NCBI GenBank assembly: GCA_003024985.2
Contig: PXIH01S0000596.1
Strand: one strand, 5' to 3'
Source: Euperipatoides rowelli
Taxonomy: Eukaryota > Onychophora > Udeonychophora > Euonychophora > Peripatopsidae
DNA: 16,924 nucleotides
The position numbers and the translations under genes were made by a program. Positions 1 through 11,267 of this stretch are shown piece after piece. The notes below the pieces were generated by a model, which saw only the letters and a program-made list of their open reading frames with translations, was not told the DNA's origin and did not search any database. Positions within the stretch are counted from its first letter, which is position 1. Every line of letters begins with the position of its first letter.

Positions 1-275
1 TGGTTTGGACAATTTTGTTTCTTTTTTTCCTCTTTTAATTAATTTTCTTCAATAAGACTTCTTTTTCTTTCAGATTGCTTTTTCATTTGCTAATGCTTCC
101 ATTTCTTCTTTTTCTGGAGTGTTTGTCAAACTCTTGTTTTAATCTTCTATCACCCTTTTCTAGTGTCAGTTCTGGTTTTTGCTTTTGGGTATAGCCTAAC
201 TTGTCCAGAGCTTATGAGTGTGCTTTGTATTTTATTATTTGATTCTTGCGTGGTATCGTAAGTCTCATTTAAACA
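1..275 (-). pseudogene. Decayed DNA-transposase-like protein fragment (linker region), cut by window edge
   Basis: I read this on the minus strand. The frame from about 266 down to 150 contains SGQVRLYPKAKTRTDTRKG and ends at a stop (152-150). After a frameshift, the frame from 120 down to 1 contains TPEKEEMEALANEKAI, then a stop (72-70), then a lysine/arginine-rich stretch with one more stop. A proline-lysine-alanine segment, a basic stretch, a T-P-E-K segment and then a basic coiled tail is the order I know from the linker after the DDE domain in CENP-B/pogo-like transposases. That recognition is from memory and unverified. No catalytic residues lie in this piece, and upstream residues (above 275) are not diagnostic. 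The stops and frameshift show that it is not functional. It may belong to the same transposon as the repeat at 439-1048, with the other end beyond position 1. It could instead be a chance basic open stretch, but the two-frame continuity argues against that. Confidence 0.45.
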
Positions 276-438
276 TAGTAAATATAAATGTAACGTTTGA
301 CCAATGGGGGCAAGAAAATAAATATTTTCTTCTGATTTATTAATTGATAATCCACTAATGTATGAAAGTGGAGATGTTACATATCAAAATGAAATAAAAG
401 ATTAAAAAAATTATAAATTAAAATAAAAAACTTAATAA

Positions 439-1048
439 GGAGCACATTCAAGCAGTGCTCAAATGTGTCCCGATCTTCCTGCTCAAATGTCCCCCATATT
501 TAATTTTTTTTACAAAATTTTATTTATCAAAAAAATTACAATGTAATTTTACTAAACAAATATAAACTATGTTTTAGGAAGACCTAAAGTATATACACCC
601 CAATTATAGATAGATATAGAAAAAAGATTTAAAAAAAATTAACTTTCCAATTTATGTCAAAAGTTAAATAAGGTCTATACAAAATTAAAAAACCCCTTCT
701 AACTCCTCTATGTCTAAAGACAGCCCTTTGCAATTTTAGCAGAAAGACTAGCTATGTGCTACCTTCTACTTTAATTTTTTTTGGAATTTTTAAATTAATA
801 TTTACAATTTTTATAGCCAGTGATTAAATGTACCCCATGCTCAAATGTCCCCTCCTCTCCCCTACGCTTGTTACTTGTAAAACATAATTATTATCATTTA
901 AGTATTTACGCTTTACAAAGATAATTTTTCCCCCTTTTNTGCTACCTTCTACTTTAATTTTTTTTGGAATTTTTAAATTAATATTTACAATTTTTAAGCC
1001 AGTGATTAAATGTGCCCCCATGCTCAAATGTCCCCTCCTCTCCCATAC
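439..1048. mobile_element. Putative non-autonomous DNA transposon with GCTCAAATGTCCCC motif array
   Basis: A motif of the form TGCTCAAATGTCCCC, with relaxed versions, occurs at 456-471, 480-495, 821-836 (TGATTAAATGTACCCC), 838-852, 1003-1019 and 1021-1035. An inverted degenerate copy (GGAGCACATTCAAGCA) lies at 439-454. The outermost copies therefore face opposite ways, as in terminal inverted repeats. The pair at 439-471 is head to head, separated by one base. Read from the right end inward, the terminus is GGGAGAGGAGGGGACATTTG. I cannot define exact ends or a target-site duplication. The interior (500-756) is AT-rich with no coding sequence that I can recognise. An alternative is a piece of a larger satellite-like repeat. 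Confidence 0.5.
757..1048 (+). repeat. 109-bp direct duplication (757-865 and 940-1048)
   Basis: Both copies run from TGCTACCTTCTACTTTAATT to CTCCTCTCCC and a final TAC. By eye they differ at four places: one T indel in TTATAGCC/TTAAGCC, one A/G change, one extra C in the C run, and one C/A change near the end. They are 183 bp apart, with 74 unrelated bases between them. An undetermined base (n) sits at 939, immediately before the second copy. This is either a real tandem duplication of the element's right end or an assembly join between two alleles. Confidence 0.85.
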
Positions 1049-3472
1049 TGTATTTGATTTAAAGTTTAATACATTAGTCTACTAATTTAGAACTAAAACA
1101 CAAACTCTTGTTTTTATCAGATCCCATATACAGTATTCATCCACTGAGTTAACTGTACAAGCAAACATCACAGATATTATTAATGGAGACTATTTCATTT
1201 AGATAGTGTAAAAGTTCTAGATGCAGTGATACAAAATGGCAGTAAGCTGCAGTTCAGAAAAAAAAGTATTATTTTTCTCTACCATATAAAGGCTGATAAA
1301 TATTCAGCTAATGAAAATAAGCATATTAATGGTAAATTATTAGTAGAGAGAGAGAGAGTGTGGGCTAGTGGTCCATTATTTCAAAATCTTTGTCATAAAT
1401 TAGGATATTGTCATCTTTTGAAATGCTTTCATTTACCTGTGGATAGGCCTATAGGAACTAATGAAAGAACATTTCAAAATCACAGCAAGATCATAAAAGT
1501 TGTTCTACAATCATGTCCTATAATTATTTGTCACTCTTCTTCTGCTTCTCTTACATGCTTTGAAAGCTCTATAAGATCTTTTATTAAAAAATATTTTTAT
1601 ATTATAGATCTAGGAGAATGAATACCATTGAGATAGCTGCATGTNAATTTCGTTAAACCAAAAGCTGATGATCAATTATCAATTTCACACTCCTCTATGC
1701 ATAATATCTATCATGTTTTTAAGTAATAGAGTTAATGCTTAAAAAAAAAAAAGTTAAATTCCTAGATGCAATTTATCACTATGCGAGGAACTTCTTTATT
1801 TTTTGGTCAAATATCATTAAATATAATTTAGATTTAATGAAGCAGGCTACCATAATGTTAATGGATAAATACAAATAAACTCAGGATGACTTCTTGAATC
1901 TAATTAGACTATTGTTTTGTAACATTGTATGTTATCCAGACTCTATATGAGTACAGTGCAAGCTTGACTGCATTGTTCTAAATGTTGTTGGAATACATTC
2001 GTCCCTAATATTGTGATTGGGTTTCTCACCAGAAGCCAGTAGTATACTTCATCAAAATAAAACAAAAAGCAAAACATTAAAGTAAATTCAGGATCTATTA
2101 ATTTTGCTTTCTCATCCCCCTAAGATTTGAATTTGTTCACTAAAATTGTGGAGAGTTAATAAGATTCAGAGGTATTATTTGCAAAGGGAGAATCATACCT
2201 GATAAACACATTTTTTTTAAGTATTGAAATAAAGATACTGTACAACACTTTTTTTTTGGTGTGAAAAAGATCTCATTTTTACAAGATTTGTATTTGTAGC
2301 CATTCCACCACTACATACAAAAGTCTAAAATCCTTATGACACCAAACACTTTTTTTTTTCATTATTCAATAATATTTTTAATGTTTTTTTGAAACTTTTT
2401 TTTATTATTGAAACTAAACTACTCTTCAATTCTACAGTTTGCTGTTGGATTTTGATTTGGGCTCAGCAATTTTTTCATCACCTTGTTAAGATTTGTAAAT
2501 TAAATTTTGATAATTCAAACATTTCTATCAGGTTAAATCGATATGAAGAAATATTTAAAGTTGTCTAGTTACCAATTCAAATAATTGTCAAGAAAATTTT
2601 ATTTAAAATTAAGACTATTATGTATCTTTCTTTGACAAAATTCTTTTATACAGAATTAATCAATGAATTTTCGTTTGCTTCTTTATTATTTACTGTTTTT
2701 AAAATAGCTTCTAATTTTTTTTTTTTCAAAAACCAGACCTAATACACTTTAAAATAATTTAAAATAATAAACAACTTTCATAAACATGATGGAGAGATTT
2801 CAGATAATTTTTGCATTTAAAATTGAAATCTTTTGTTTGTTTTAATATAATAAATAATTTTAGATGCCTTTTTTTATTCTTTTTTTTTTTTAAGTTTTTG
2901 ATAAAAGCACAATATTCAAATATTTGCTTAGTTTATTTTGGACCGAATGTAAATTAATTACAAGTTTATTTTTTTATATCATGTTTTACAAACAAACCTC
3001 TTGAAATAAAATGCACTTAGAATAAAACATTATAATCATGTATTGATTTGAGTCAATAAATTAGAATTTACTGAATATCAGGTTGAAAACAAATCTTTCT
3101 ATCATAATAAACTCTACTGTTTGTATTTCTTAAATAGCAGTTTTGCCATCACATTTATTAGCCTGCATGAGAATAATCTTAATTTTACAGTTACAAATCG
3201 AATAATCTTAATAGTAAATAATCGCACCCAATCCTTTAAATTCATTCAACACTCTTCATATTTGGCTATTTACATCTCCTCTCCTGCCCCTAACCCCTCA
3301 TAAAAAAAAAAACCAAAAAAAAAAAAAAACCCACTTCCATTACTTTAGGAATTTTTGTTTAATCCATTACTATAAAAAATAAAAGAAAAAAGAAATTCAA
3401 TATTGAAATATAATTATTAAGCCATATTAATCAGCAACTGGAACATAACCTGAACAAAAGAATGGAGCAGTA
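1049..3472. other. AT-rich non-coding stretch, no gene seen
   Basis: I see no recognisable gene here. The longest open frame is a plus-strand one at 1226-1621 that begins at GTG rather than ATG and contains an (AG)7 microsatellite at 1345-1358. Its translation shows no domain that I know. An undetermined base lies at 1645. The rest is A and T homopolymer runs (for example 1740-1751, 2342-2350, 2882-2892 and the A-rich 3302-3330) with scattered short complex sequence. Confidence 0.7.
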
Positions 3473-3494
3473 CCCCCCCCCCCCTTTTTTTTTT
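3473..3494. repeat. C12-T10 homopyrimidine tract
   Basis: Twelve C residues (3473-3484) are followed directly by ten T residues (3485-3494). The minus strand reads A10G12. Such a tract is prone to replication slippage, and its length in the assembly may be wrong. It could form triplex or G-rich structures. Confidence 0.9.
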
Positions 3495-6400
3495 AGAGTA
3501 TTGGCATGTGTGGAACTTAAATATTCTGAATTAAAGGAACAAGGAGTGGAACTGTGCAGATTTTTTTCTGTCCAATTTCACTCTTGACAATTTTATGTTT
3601 CTTCTTTTTGATGAAGCAAATAATTGAAATTTTAAATTTCATCACTATTTTTATTAACCCCTTCCACTAATGTATTGTTTTTTTAATGTTTTTCTAACTT
3701 CTTTTAGTTATTTTAGAATTTTCATTAATAAATAAAAATAGTTTTAATTTATTTTTGATTTGTTATATTTTTAACAAAATGTTCATAATAATTTTTCCGG
3801 AGCACTCCGAATGAACCAATGTAATGTGGTGCTATATAATATTCATCCTCAAAGTGTGTTCTTGCATCATGTTGAAGTTATATTATATTGGATTTATATA
3901 TAGGAAGGTGGGCCTAGATCTTAATAGTCCTATTCCCATGTTAGTTAGCCAAACCATTGAACATATAACTGTTTAAAGAAAAAAAAATATATTTTTCAAG
4001 AGATTAGTATTGTATTTATATTTTCCCTTAATAAATATAGCCAATTTTTTAATGTCATAATAGCAGAAAGGGTTTAATTCATTATAGTCATAGGCCAATT
4101 AAAACTAATGGACTTCAATCTACTAAATATATTCCTGCCATCAGGTCAGAAAGGGTTAACATACTTTGTATATACAGTAGGTTATATCACAGTATCTCTC
4201 ATTGACAACTTGTGATTAATTCATATAGCCTACCTTTAAATTTGCAATATCTGCCAATATTGCTGCTGCTCATAGTAGAACAGAAGCTGAAAGCCACCGG
4301 TCCTACAGTCCCTCACGTAAATGCTCATTTTGCATTGTATTTGTGCACTACAATGAAATTCCTCCATGCTCGGGAATGTATGGAAATAAAAAAGATCGAA
4401 TAACAGAAAAAGAAAACTTTCTTCACAGTCTAAAGGTCGCATGCATGCATCGATTTATCTGTAACCTTGTCTGCTAATAAATCATTGATAAGGTTGATAA
4501 CCCGGCCTAAAGAATATTTACATCACACACACAATGATTCATCTTTAGACACTGGTTATACTAACACCGATAAATACTACACCCTTAAGAACTATTTTGT
4601 TTAAGAAGTTAAATTTTTTTTCAATAACCAATCTTTGCTGGTATCGACAAATACCTCATCTAATTTTTTTTTAGCATCTGATCATATGCCTCATTTTTGA
4701 TGATCTGTAATATTTACTTATTACATCACACTGACATGGTAGACTGGTATAGCTCAAGTAATTTTGTCCAAAATCGTTGATTACCTTCCGTTGAAATACA
4801 GTGGATAGTATGAAGTTGGGAATAGTGTTTAAGTTTTTCGATGTTTTTCGCTATGACAAAAATCTCATGTACGTCTTTGGGAAATATTATTTGTATCGAG
4901 CAGATATTTCCATGTGTAGATCTTTTGCATCATTTCTATGACAAATGACAAGGCCATACAGGCTAAGAGGCAATATCGCTTCAGAACGGGTTTATGAACA
5001 ATGTTGACTGGCCACCAAGACGTGACCACATCATATTGATTTCTTCACTGACAGGCCCACACATGAAATTATTTATCTGTTAAACCTTCTCGTAGGACCG
5101 GGTCCGCAAATAAATCGTTATATTTAGGCTACAGGGGCCTTAGATCTAGAAAACTTTTTTTATTACAGAATTAATTTTCTGAATCGGAGTTAATACCCAA
5201 ACTGTGATATTTCCCTAAAAGTATGTTAATGAGTAAGAGAACATATGTGATGTCATAGGTGATAGTCCACTCTAGAATATAATTACATTTTTTGTCATTG
5301 CTATAAAAAATAATACAGCAAAAGAGTTAATATTGACTATACAAATGTTAAGAAATATTTCTTTTTTTGAAAAATTAAAATCCACTTCACTGTGTCTCTG
5401 AAAGTTAGTGAGTATTCTCCTGATAGACATTAAATATTTGTTATTTTCTTGTTAACTCTTGTATAATTGATAACATTAGGTTAGGCAAAGTCAGTGGTTG
5501 TGACCCTCAAACCGCATTTAGCCATAGACAAACTGGGAATATTTCCACTTTCAAAATGCAGACTCATTTTATGGAAATGTCACCTTCTATCAAATTGAGT
5601 TATCTTAAATGATGCTAATTAACATTTCCTTTCTTATCCAATATTGGAATTCTTGGAGTAAAGATCAGCTTCGTTTATATAATTTCTCTTTTTTTTAAAT
5701 AAAAAAAAGAAAAAATATATATTTCATCCATATAAAGTTAGCGTAAAATAATTTTTCAAAGGAAAAATGATTTGCAGAATACAAGGGTATTATTTACATA
5801 TAATTTTTGTATTTAAAAGGCAGTCATTTATTTTGTGGGGGAAAAGGAGTAGGAGGAGAATTTTGATTGACTCTGCATCACTCACTGCACCACAAATGTC
5901 TTTTTTAATTTTTGGATTTTTTTTTTTTTTGCAATTGAAATTTACTGGGGAGAAAAAAAAATTAATGACATATTTAAAATTTCTAAAATGCCAACTAAAA
6001 AACTTTTGTTTTATGTGTACAAAATATTTTTTTGAAAATTAGACTCTTTCTATCTGAAATAGGTAAACAATATATATTCATTCACTTGACCTCTCTGACA
6101 CGGGAAAGGGGTGGGAATGGAATCTCATATAAAAATAATTCATTTGTAATCAATACAATAAAAGAGCATAAATGTTTGTATATTTGTATGGTTTGATATT
6201 CTTCCTCAACCACTCATCCTAGCACAATGATGTTTGATTTAAATGAAATCCGTTCTTAGGAAGATCCGAATGATGCTATTTTGGACTTTCTATGATCTTT
6301 CATGTCCTAGGGATGAGTTTTTAAAAAAATATGGTAAATGAAGCACCAAAGTTTGCTGGCCAACTGTATAACAAACACCGAAGCTCCAAATACTTCAGAA

Positions 6401-6637
6401 ACAGCCAGATATACATATTTAAATTTTATTTGTATCCATTATGTGTCTTCTTTCATTAGTATTCAAATACAATAATTTGCACAGATTAGGGATTTATCCA
6501 ATAGAAAATGATGGAGCTTGCATTATAATCTGCCAAGGTGGTATTATGTGGTTTGGCGTAACTGCAGCATTCCCCATCACTGGAAAAAATGATTTTACCA
6601 ATCATCGATTTTTTTTTTTTTTTCTTCTAATAATTTG
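3495..6637. other. Non-coding stretch, slightly less AT-rich around 4700-5150, no gene seen
   Basis: Open frames are all short (about 90 codons or fewer), with hydrophobic or lysine-rich translations expected from AT-rich DNA. Small perfect palindromes occur at 3798-3809 (CGGAGCACTCCG) and 5095-5105 (GGACCGGGTCC). Two weakly similar segments, each starting ATTTATCTGT and including AATAAATC, lie near 4452-4490 and 5066-5122. An A/T hairpin-like tract lies at about 5687-5713. Nothing supports an exon or RNA gene. Confidence 0.65.
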
Positions 6638-6904
6638 CTTTTATAATAAAATAATGACTAAAGATACGTGTTTAATTTCCCTTCAATTTGAAAAATATAA
6701 TTTTTTTAAAAACATTTAAATTTTCTTGACGCTCTAACATGCCCCTGAACGTTATCTCGTTAAAAAAAAATGACGATTTATATTTGTCATTATAGATTGT
6801 ATGAATTAAAACCGTAATTAATAAGACCTTTTATAATAAAATAAGGACTAAAGATAAACTATTTAATTTCCCTTCAATTTGAGAATTGTAATTTTTCTAA
6901 AAAT
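6638..6904 (+). repeat. Spaced direct repeat, ~77-bp copies at 6638-6714 and 6828-6904
   Basis: Both copies begin CTTTTATAATAAAATAA, continue with GACTAAAGATA and contain TTTAATTTCCCTTCAATTTG, then AT-rich sequence ending in runs of T and A. By eye they differ at roughly one position in nine, and they start 190 bp apart. The spacer (6715-6827) has no match to either copy. This fits an old local duplication or two fragments of one dispersed repeat. No terminal repeats or coding sequence are visible. Confidence 0.75.
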
Positions 6905-7534
6905 GAAAACACCCAATTTAAAACATTTCCACTTACTAAACTATCAAACAAGTGGCCATGATCGTTGCGAATGTAAAAAAAAAAAACTGATTCCAGTAAT
7001 ATTAATCAAACTATTAGCTGGTTTATTCAAGCTAAAATTTCATCAAAATTCAACCCCCATGCCACTAGCCAACCCCTTCATCCTCCAGGGAATTAGTCTT
7101 TTTCTAAAAATCAGGAATTTTAAAATATTTCAACTTGCTTACCTTTCTAATGTGGCCAAAGACAGACAATCTCCCGTAACTAATATACTTTAACTTCTAC
7201 AATATCTCCCCCAAGTGTGCTATATGAGTACAATCAATCACTTGATCCATTAAAAACTAAACTACCCAAAATATTATTTAATTTATTTAAAAATATTTTT
7301 TATATGTTTTTCCTTATTCAATGAATACCATTAGAAATGTTAGTTTATCTATCTAGTTTGAGGGAATAATATTATACAACTCTAGTTTATAATATTGCAT
7401 CATGTATTTATTATAACTTCTCAATTTTAAAAGTTTACTTCGCATGATACTTCTCTTAGCAAATAAATTGTTTGCTGACGAGTATGTACTTATACATTCA
7501 GTTGTGTTATCATAGGCAGCGTGACCTACTGCCT
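6905..7534. other. AT-rich non-coding stretch, no feature seen
   Basis: A plus-strand open frame ends at 7193, but its translation has no recognisable domain and it begins inside the second copy of the direct repeat. The sequence is otherwise AT-rich and unstructured up to the palindrome. Confidence 0.6.
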
Positions 7535-7625
7535 TGAGGCTCTATTTACAGTTTATAGGCCTCTTAGTAGTAAATTACTAAGTAATTTATTACTAAGAGG
7601 CTTATAAATGGTAAATAGAGTTTCA
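7535..7625. repeat. 91-bp near-perfect palindrome (45-bp arms, 1-base centre)
   Basis: The left arm (7535-7579) and right arm (7581-7625) are inverted repeats around the single base A7580. I paired all 45 positions: 39 are Watson-Crick pairs, five are G opposite T, and one is A opposite G. In a plus-strand transcript the five G-T positions would be G-U wobbles, so the RNA would fold into a hairpin with one internal mismatch. There is almost no loop, so it is unlike a typical microRNA precursor. I see no target-site duplication. It could be a foldback element or a local inverted duplication. Confidence 0.9.
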
Positions 7626-9918
7626 TAGAATTTCTGGTGTTGGTAATTCTGCAGTTTTACCAGCGGTTTTAATAGAAAAAAATCAGCTTTATAGATAGTA
7701 ATGTAGAAAACTTGAAATAATTAATGTTTTAAATGTTGCTACATTAAATATAAGTGCACAAAGTGTATTTGTGTTCATAATAAACATTATAATTAGAGCG
7801 CTCTTCATAATCCTTCAGTTATAAATAAAATTTAATTTTTGATAATTTCGATACAATTCTATTAAAAATGAATTCCTAACCTTACTCCCATCCGGACCTG
7901 ATGGCTAAAATTATTAGTTTTTTTTTAAAACACAAAACATGCTCAATTAATTATCATGTAGGGATTGCAGGGCATTCAGTAAGCCCTTGTAACATTATAT
8001 TCAATCACAACCTGTCTTTTATTGAAAATACAATAGTTCTGCAACATTTTATACAGTCATACTCTAAAATTGTATTTATCTCATTTTACTTTTGTCTTTA
8101 GCAGGTACTTGTAACATATCCCTATTTGGATTGTAAATACATGGAAAAATTTCTGATGGTTTCCATTTACTTTTTTAATTATTTCTAATTTATCACATCA
8201 AAATGAATTGCAATAAATTACCATGTATATTTTGTCTTAGCTTTTCAGATGTAGGCTATATGTAAATTTCCTGTTTTCACTCAAAGTTGTAAATATCTTT
8301 TCTGTAGCCTACACCATGTATAGTTCCTGTTTATTCCACACTTTTGATTATAATAGTGCTTTTTCTTTCATCCCTTTTTTAAAAAAATAACCTTAACTCA
8401 ATACAAAAATTAACTCTGCTTTTGTTATAATAGCTTAATGCTTTTTAACTCCCCTGAAAGGAGCTATGTAATGGGGAATTACAGTATATTGATTTGGTGT
8501 GAACCATCGTGTGTTGTCCATAACTTTGTTGGTATAATGTATTGGTCATTATACCTGGAGTTAGTTACCCTAGCGGGGCTGGCAGTATTTCTGACCTATA
8601 TAATATACAGTATATGTTTTACATGTTATATAATATTTATTTTACTATGATATAAAAAGATAACCTATTTTTATTTTTAAATTATCATAGAAGACTAAAT
8701 CTGGATTAAATTATCTTGAAAAAATACGTTTGCTTTGCATTTAAGTGCAGAAGGTTAAACTTGTTCTTAAAAATCCGTAATTATTTATCATCAAGCAAAT
8801 AGCCTTTTCCTTTTTGTTAAAATTAATAAACAGATGTGCAAATTCTCAAAAATTATAATATATCATTGATAAAGCCATCTGGGCTTTTTATATTTTCTGA
8901 ATTTGATAGTCAATTCAATTAAGCAATTACTTTCCTTCACTTAATTTTATGTTTCTATATGTTCTGTTTGTTTCTAAATACAGCAATATTGTAAAAAAAA
9001 AAAGATTCATCACCATAAGCAATAATTATATTTTAGTTTTCTAAAATTTAGTTCACTCACCATAATGCTAGAAAAAAAAATTCCTTTACATTTAAAAATT
9101 TGTTTTTCAAATTAATAATTAATAGTGATGAATCATTTTAATAAATTGATTCAGTTGTAACGATCTGTCAAGATGGTAATATTATAATAATCTTAAATAG
9201 GCACATTTTAAAAATAAAAAGCCTGGAGTATTTTGGCTATTTTGAGTGGAATGTGGGATTGTTAGAGGTCAGGGAGTAACAATTCAGTTTGGAATGAATG
9301 GATTTTTTCTATGTTGATCTTTCAATTTGAATTCCAAATTCAACTTGAGTGATTTTGGAAGATAAAACTTGAGTTGTCATTAATAATGTGTGGCTTATGT
9401 TAGATAATCTGTACCTACTGGATCTCTAATAAATAATTTTTAAACATTGTCTCTTAGCACTTGTTAAAAGCTTCTGTTCAGTAGCCATTAAATTATCATT
9501 TAAAAACCATTTATGTTGATACTTTTGTAAGCTGTATACTTTTAAGCATTATCAAACTAATAGACCTCAATATGTGTGAAAATATTTAAAAAATTTTAAA
9601 ATTAAAATAACTAGATTCTTTATCCTGAATTTTTTTTTTAAATTCTTTAATGATTTAAAATAATTTATCAGCTTATTCAAAAGTAACAACACTTTATTTT
9701 TATTATTTTTGTTTTAATAAAGGAAAAAATAGATTAGCCTGTCTCTTATAATTTTCATGTTCTTTAACAATATCATGGTCATGGGAAAAATATAAAACAA
9801 ATATAAAAAGTTTTAAAATAGGTTGCGGGAGCCTTTTTAACATCTTTGTCCATTACACATGGATAATATTTGGCTACAAATTGACCTGATTTATTATTAT
9901 ACTGATGGGAATTCATGG
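7626..9918. other. AT-rich non-coding stretch, no gene seen
   Basis: Only short hydrophobic open frames (70 codons or fewer) occur. A perfect 10-bp palindrome, AGAGCGCTCT, lies at about 7795-7804. A 12-A run is near 8992-9003. Nothing resembles an exon, tRNA or transposon end. Confidence 0.65.
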
Positions 9919-9940
9919 GGAGAGTGTTGTACCTTGGACC
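9919..9940 (+). repeat. Left terminal inverted repeat
   Basis: These 22 bases match the reverse complement of 11268-11289 without a mismatch. The two bases outside differ (GG here, TA at the other end), which sets the outer limit of the match. Confidence 0.85.
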
Positions 9941-10315
9941 GCTTGTAGCTTGGAACAGTCTATATCTCTGTCATCTAATAGAGGATTCAGAAATTAATAC
10001 ATAGTAGTTGACCATTCTATCACTAGGAGTTACTCTACTGTGTATAATGCTTCATGAAGCTAACCATTTTGTTGCAAAAAATAAATTTATTTATTTTACA
10101 GTTAAAAGTAAACTTTCAGTTCAATGTTGGAATGAAAAAAAGAATTTCACTTAACGAGTTTATGAAACAAATTAAAGTGTGGTGAGAATCTTAATTTATT
10201 TATTTCTATTATAGTATAGAAGGTTTTTGATGAAAAACAATACTTTTTGCTGTAGCTCCTCTTGCTTAAAAAAATGGGACGTGGTTGTACCTTGGACAAT
10301 GGATCAATAATTTGT

Positions 10316-10343
10316 TTGTACCTTGGACCGGTCCAAAGTACAT
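10316..10343. repeat. Head-to-head pair of transposon motifs
   Basis: An exact TTGTACCTTGGACC (10316-10329) abuts an inverted copy with two changes (GGTCCAAAGTACAT, 10330-10343). This makes a 28-bp imperfect palindrome centred on GGACCGGTCC. A site of this kind could bind a transposase dimer (inference). Confidence 0.85.
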
Positions 10344-10730
10344 GATGATTTGGTTTTGAATGATTCAAGTTATGATGAATATAAAGAATCAGTGTTAGAC
10401 ACATTCCAATCATAACATCATCAAGGCAAAGGAGAAGAATTTAAAGCAACAGAAGTGACAAGGGGAGATTTTGTGCTTGTGGAGCTAAAGTGGACAAAAA
10501 TTAATAAAATATTATGTACCTGAAATTTGAGAATCTACATCTGATGGCTTCAAAGTTAAGTTTTTAAAAAGAATTCCTACACAAACAAATTTTTACCTGA
10601 TCATAATGTCATTTCACAAATCATGGAGAGTAATAAGTTTTCTCTGCCAACTGCTATATGCGGTCCAGAGTGACAGCTGCCACAAATTAATTTTAATGTA
10701 GACTTTAATTTGTACAATATGTTGGCCTAA
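10344..10730 (+). pseudogene. Decayed C-terminal domain of a transposon-encoded protein
   Basis: Frame 1 from 10344 reads DDLVLNDSSYDEYKESVLDT to a stop at 10413-10415, then resumes with VTRGDFVLVELKWTK up to a stop at 10521. A neighbouring frame (10510-10590) gives YVPEI, a stop, then DGFKVKFLKRIPTQTN. A third segment in the first frame (10593-10673) gives LPDHNVISQIMESNKFSLP, then a stop, then QINFNVDFNLYNM to the final TAA at 10728-10730. The order GDFVLV, then a Y-V-x-E-I segment, then FKVKFLKR, then a P-D segment matches a small C-terminal domain that I know from transposon-derived animal proteins (memory, not checked). It needs at least two frame changes and contains four internal stops, so it is not functional. 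It lies inside the inverted repeats of the 9919-11289 element, which supports its being that transposon's own protein. Confidence 0.6.
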
Positions 10731-11267
10731 CAAGAAGCATGTGATGCTTAAACATTATTTTATAATTCATTATTACAGTATATTAAACTAATATAGCAAG
10801 TATTTATTTTTATTACTATTATTTAACTACTTACAATGATGTTTAATTAAAAAAAAATGTAATAAGTTTTTGTTTAGTTCTTGGATTAAATTTTTTAAAT
10901 ATAGGGCTTACTACGTTACTATCTTTTTTTCATCCCAAACACTTCATTAGACTACTTATCTCAGTCTCATTTTAAAATACATGATCGGCATGAATAATTT
11001 ATCCAACAAAAAATTAGTATCAAATTGAGGAATATGTTTAATTTAGCCTATTGTAATCTGGTCCAAGTACAATACCCTGTGGTCCAAGGTACAACCATAT
11101 GTTGTATCTTGGACCGTTTGTAATTGACATGTAATTTTATTTTTACTTTCATTACATATTGCTGGAATAATTTGATAATTTTTTTAAAGATGGGTACCGT
11201 ACCTGAAAAAAATTTGAAAAAAATTGAATGGGTATTTTTGTCAGCAAAAAAATGTTTTCTGAAAAAT

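Noticed and set aside
1226-1621. 131-codon plus-strand open frame
   Set aside because: It starts at GTG, contains an (AG)7 microsatellite, shows no recognisable domain in either strand's translation and has no exon-like flanks that I can defend.
4810-4940. Short plus-strand frame in a more complex, less AT-rich region
   Set aside because: It is only about 45 codons, with no recognisable motif or splice context.
7535-7625. MicroRNA precursor interpretation of the palindrome
   Set aside because: A one-base centre and 45 nearly continuous pairs leave no usual terminal loop. No evidence of processing can be seen from sequence alone.
10147-10413. 88-codon minus-strand open frame
   Set aside because: It overlaps the transposon motifs and lies opposite the better supported plus-strand protein remnant.
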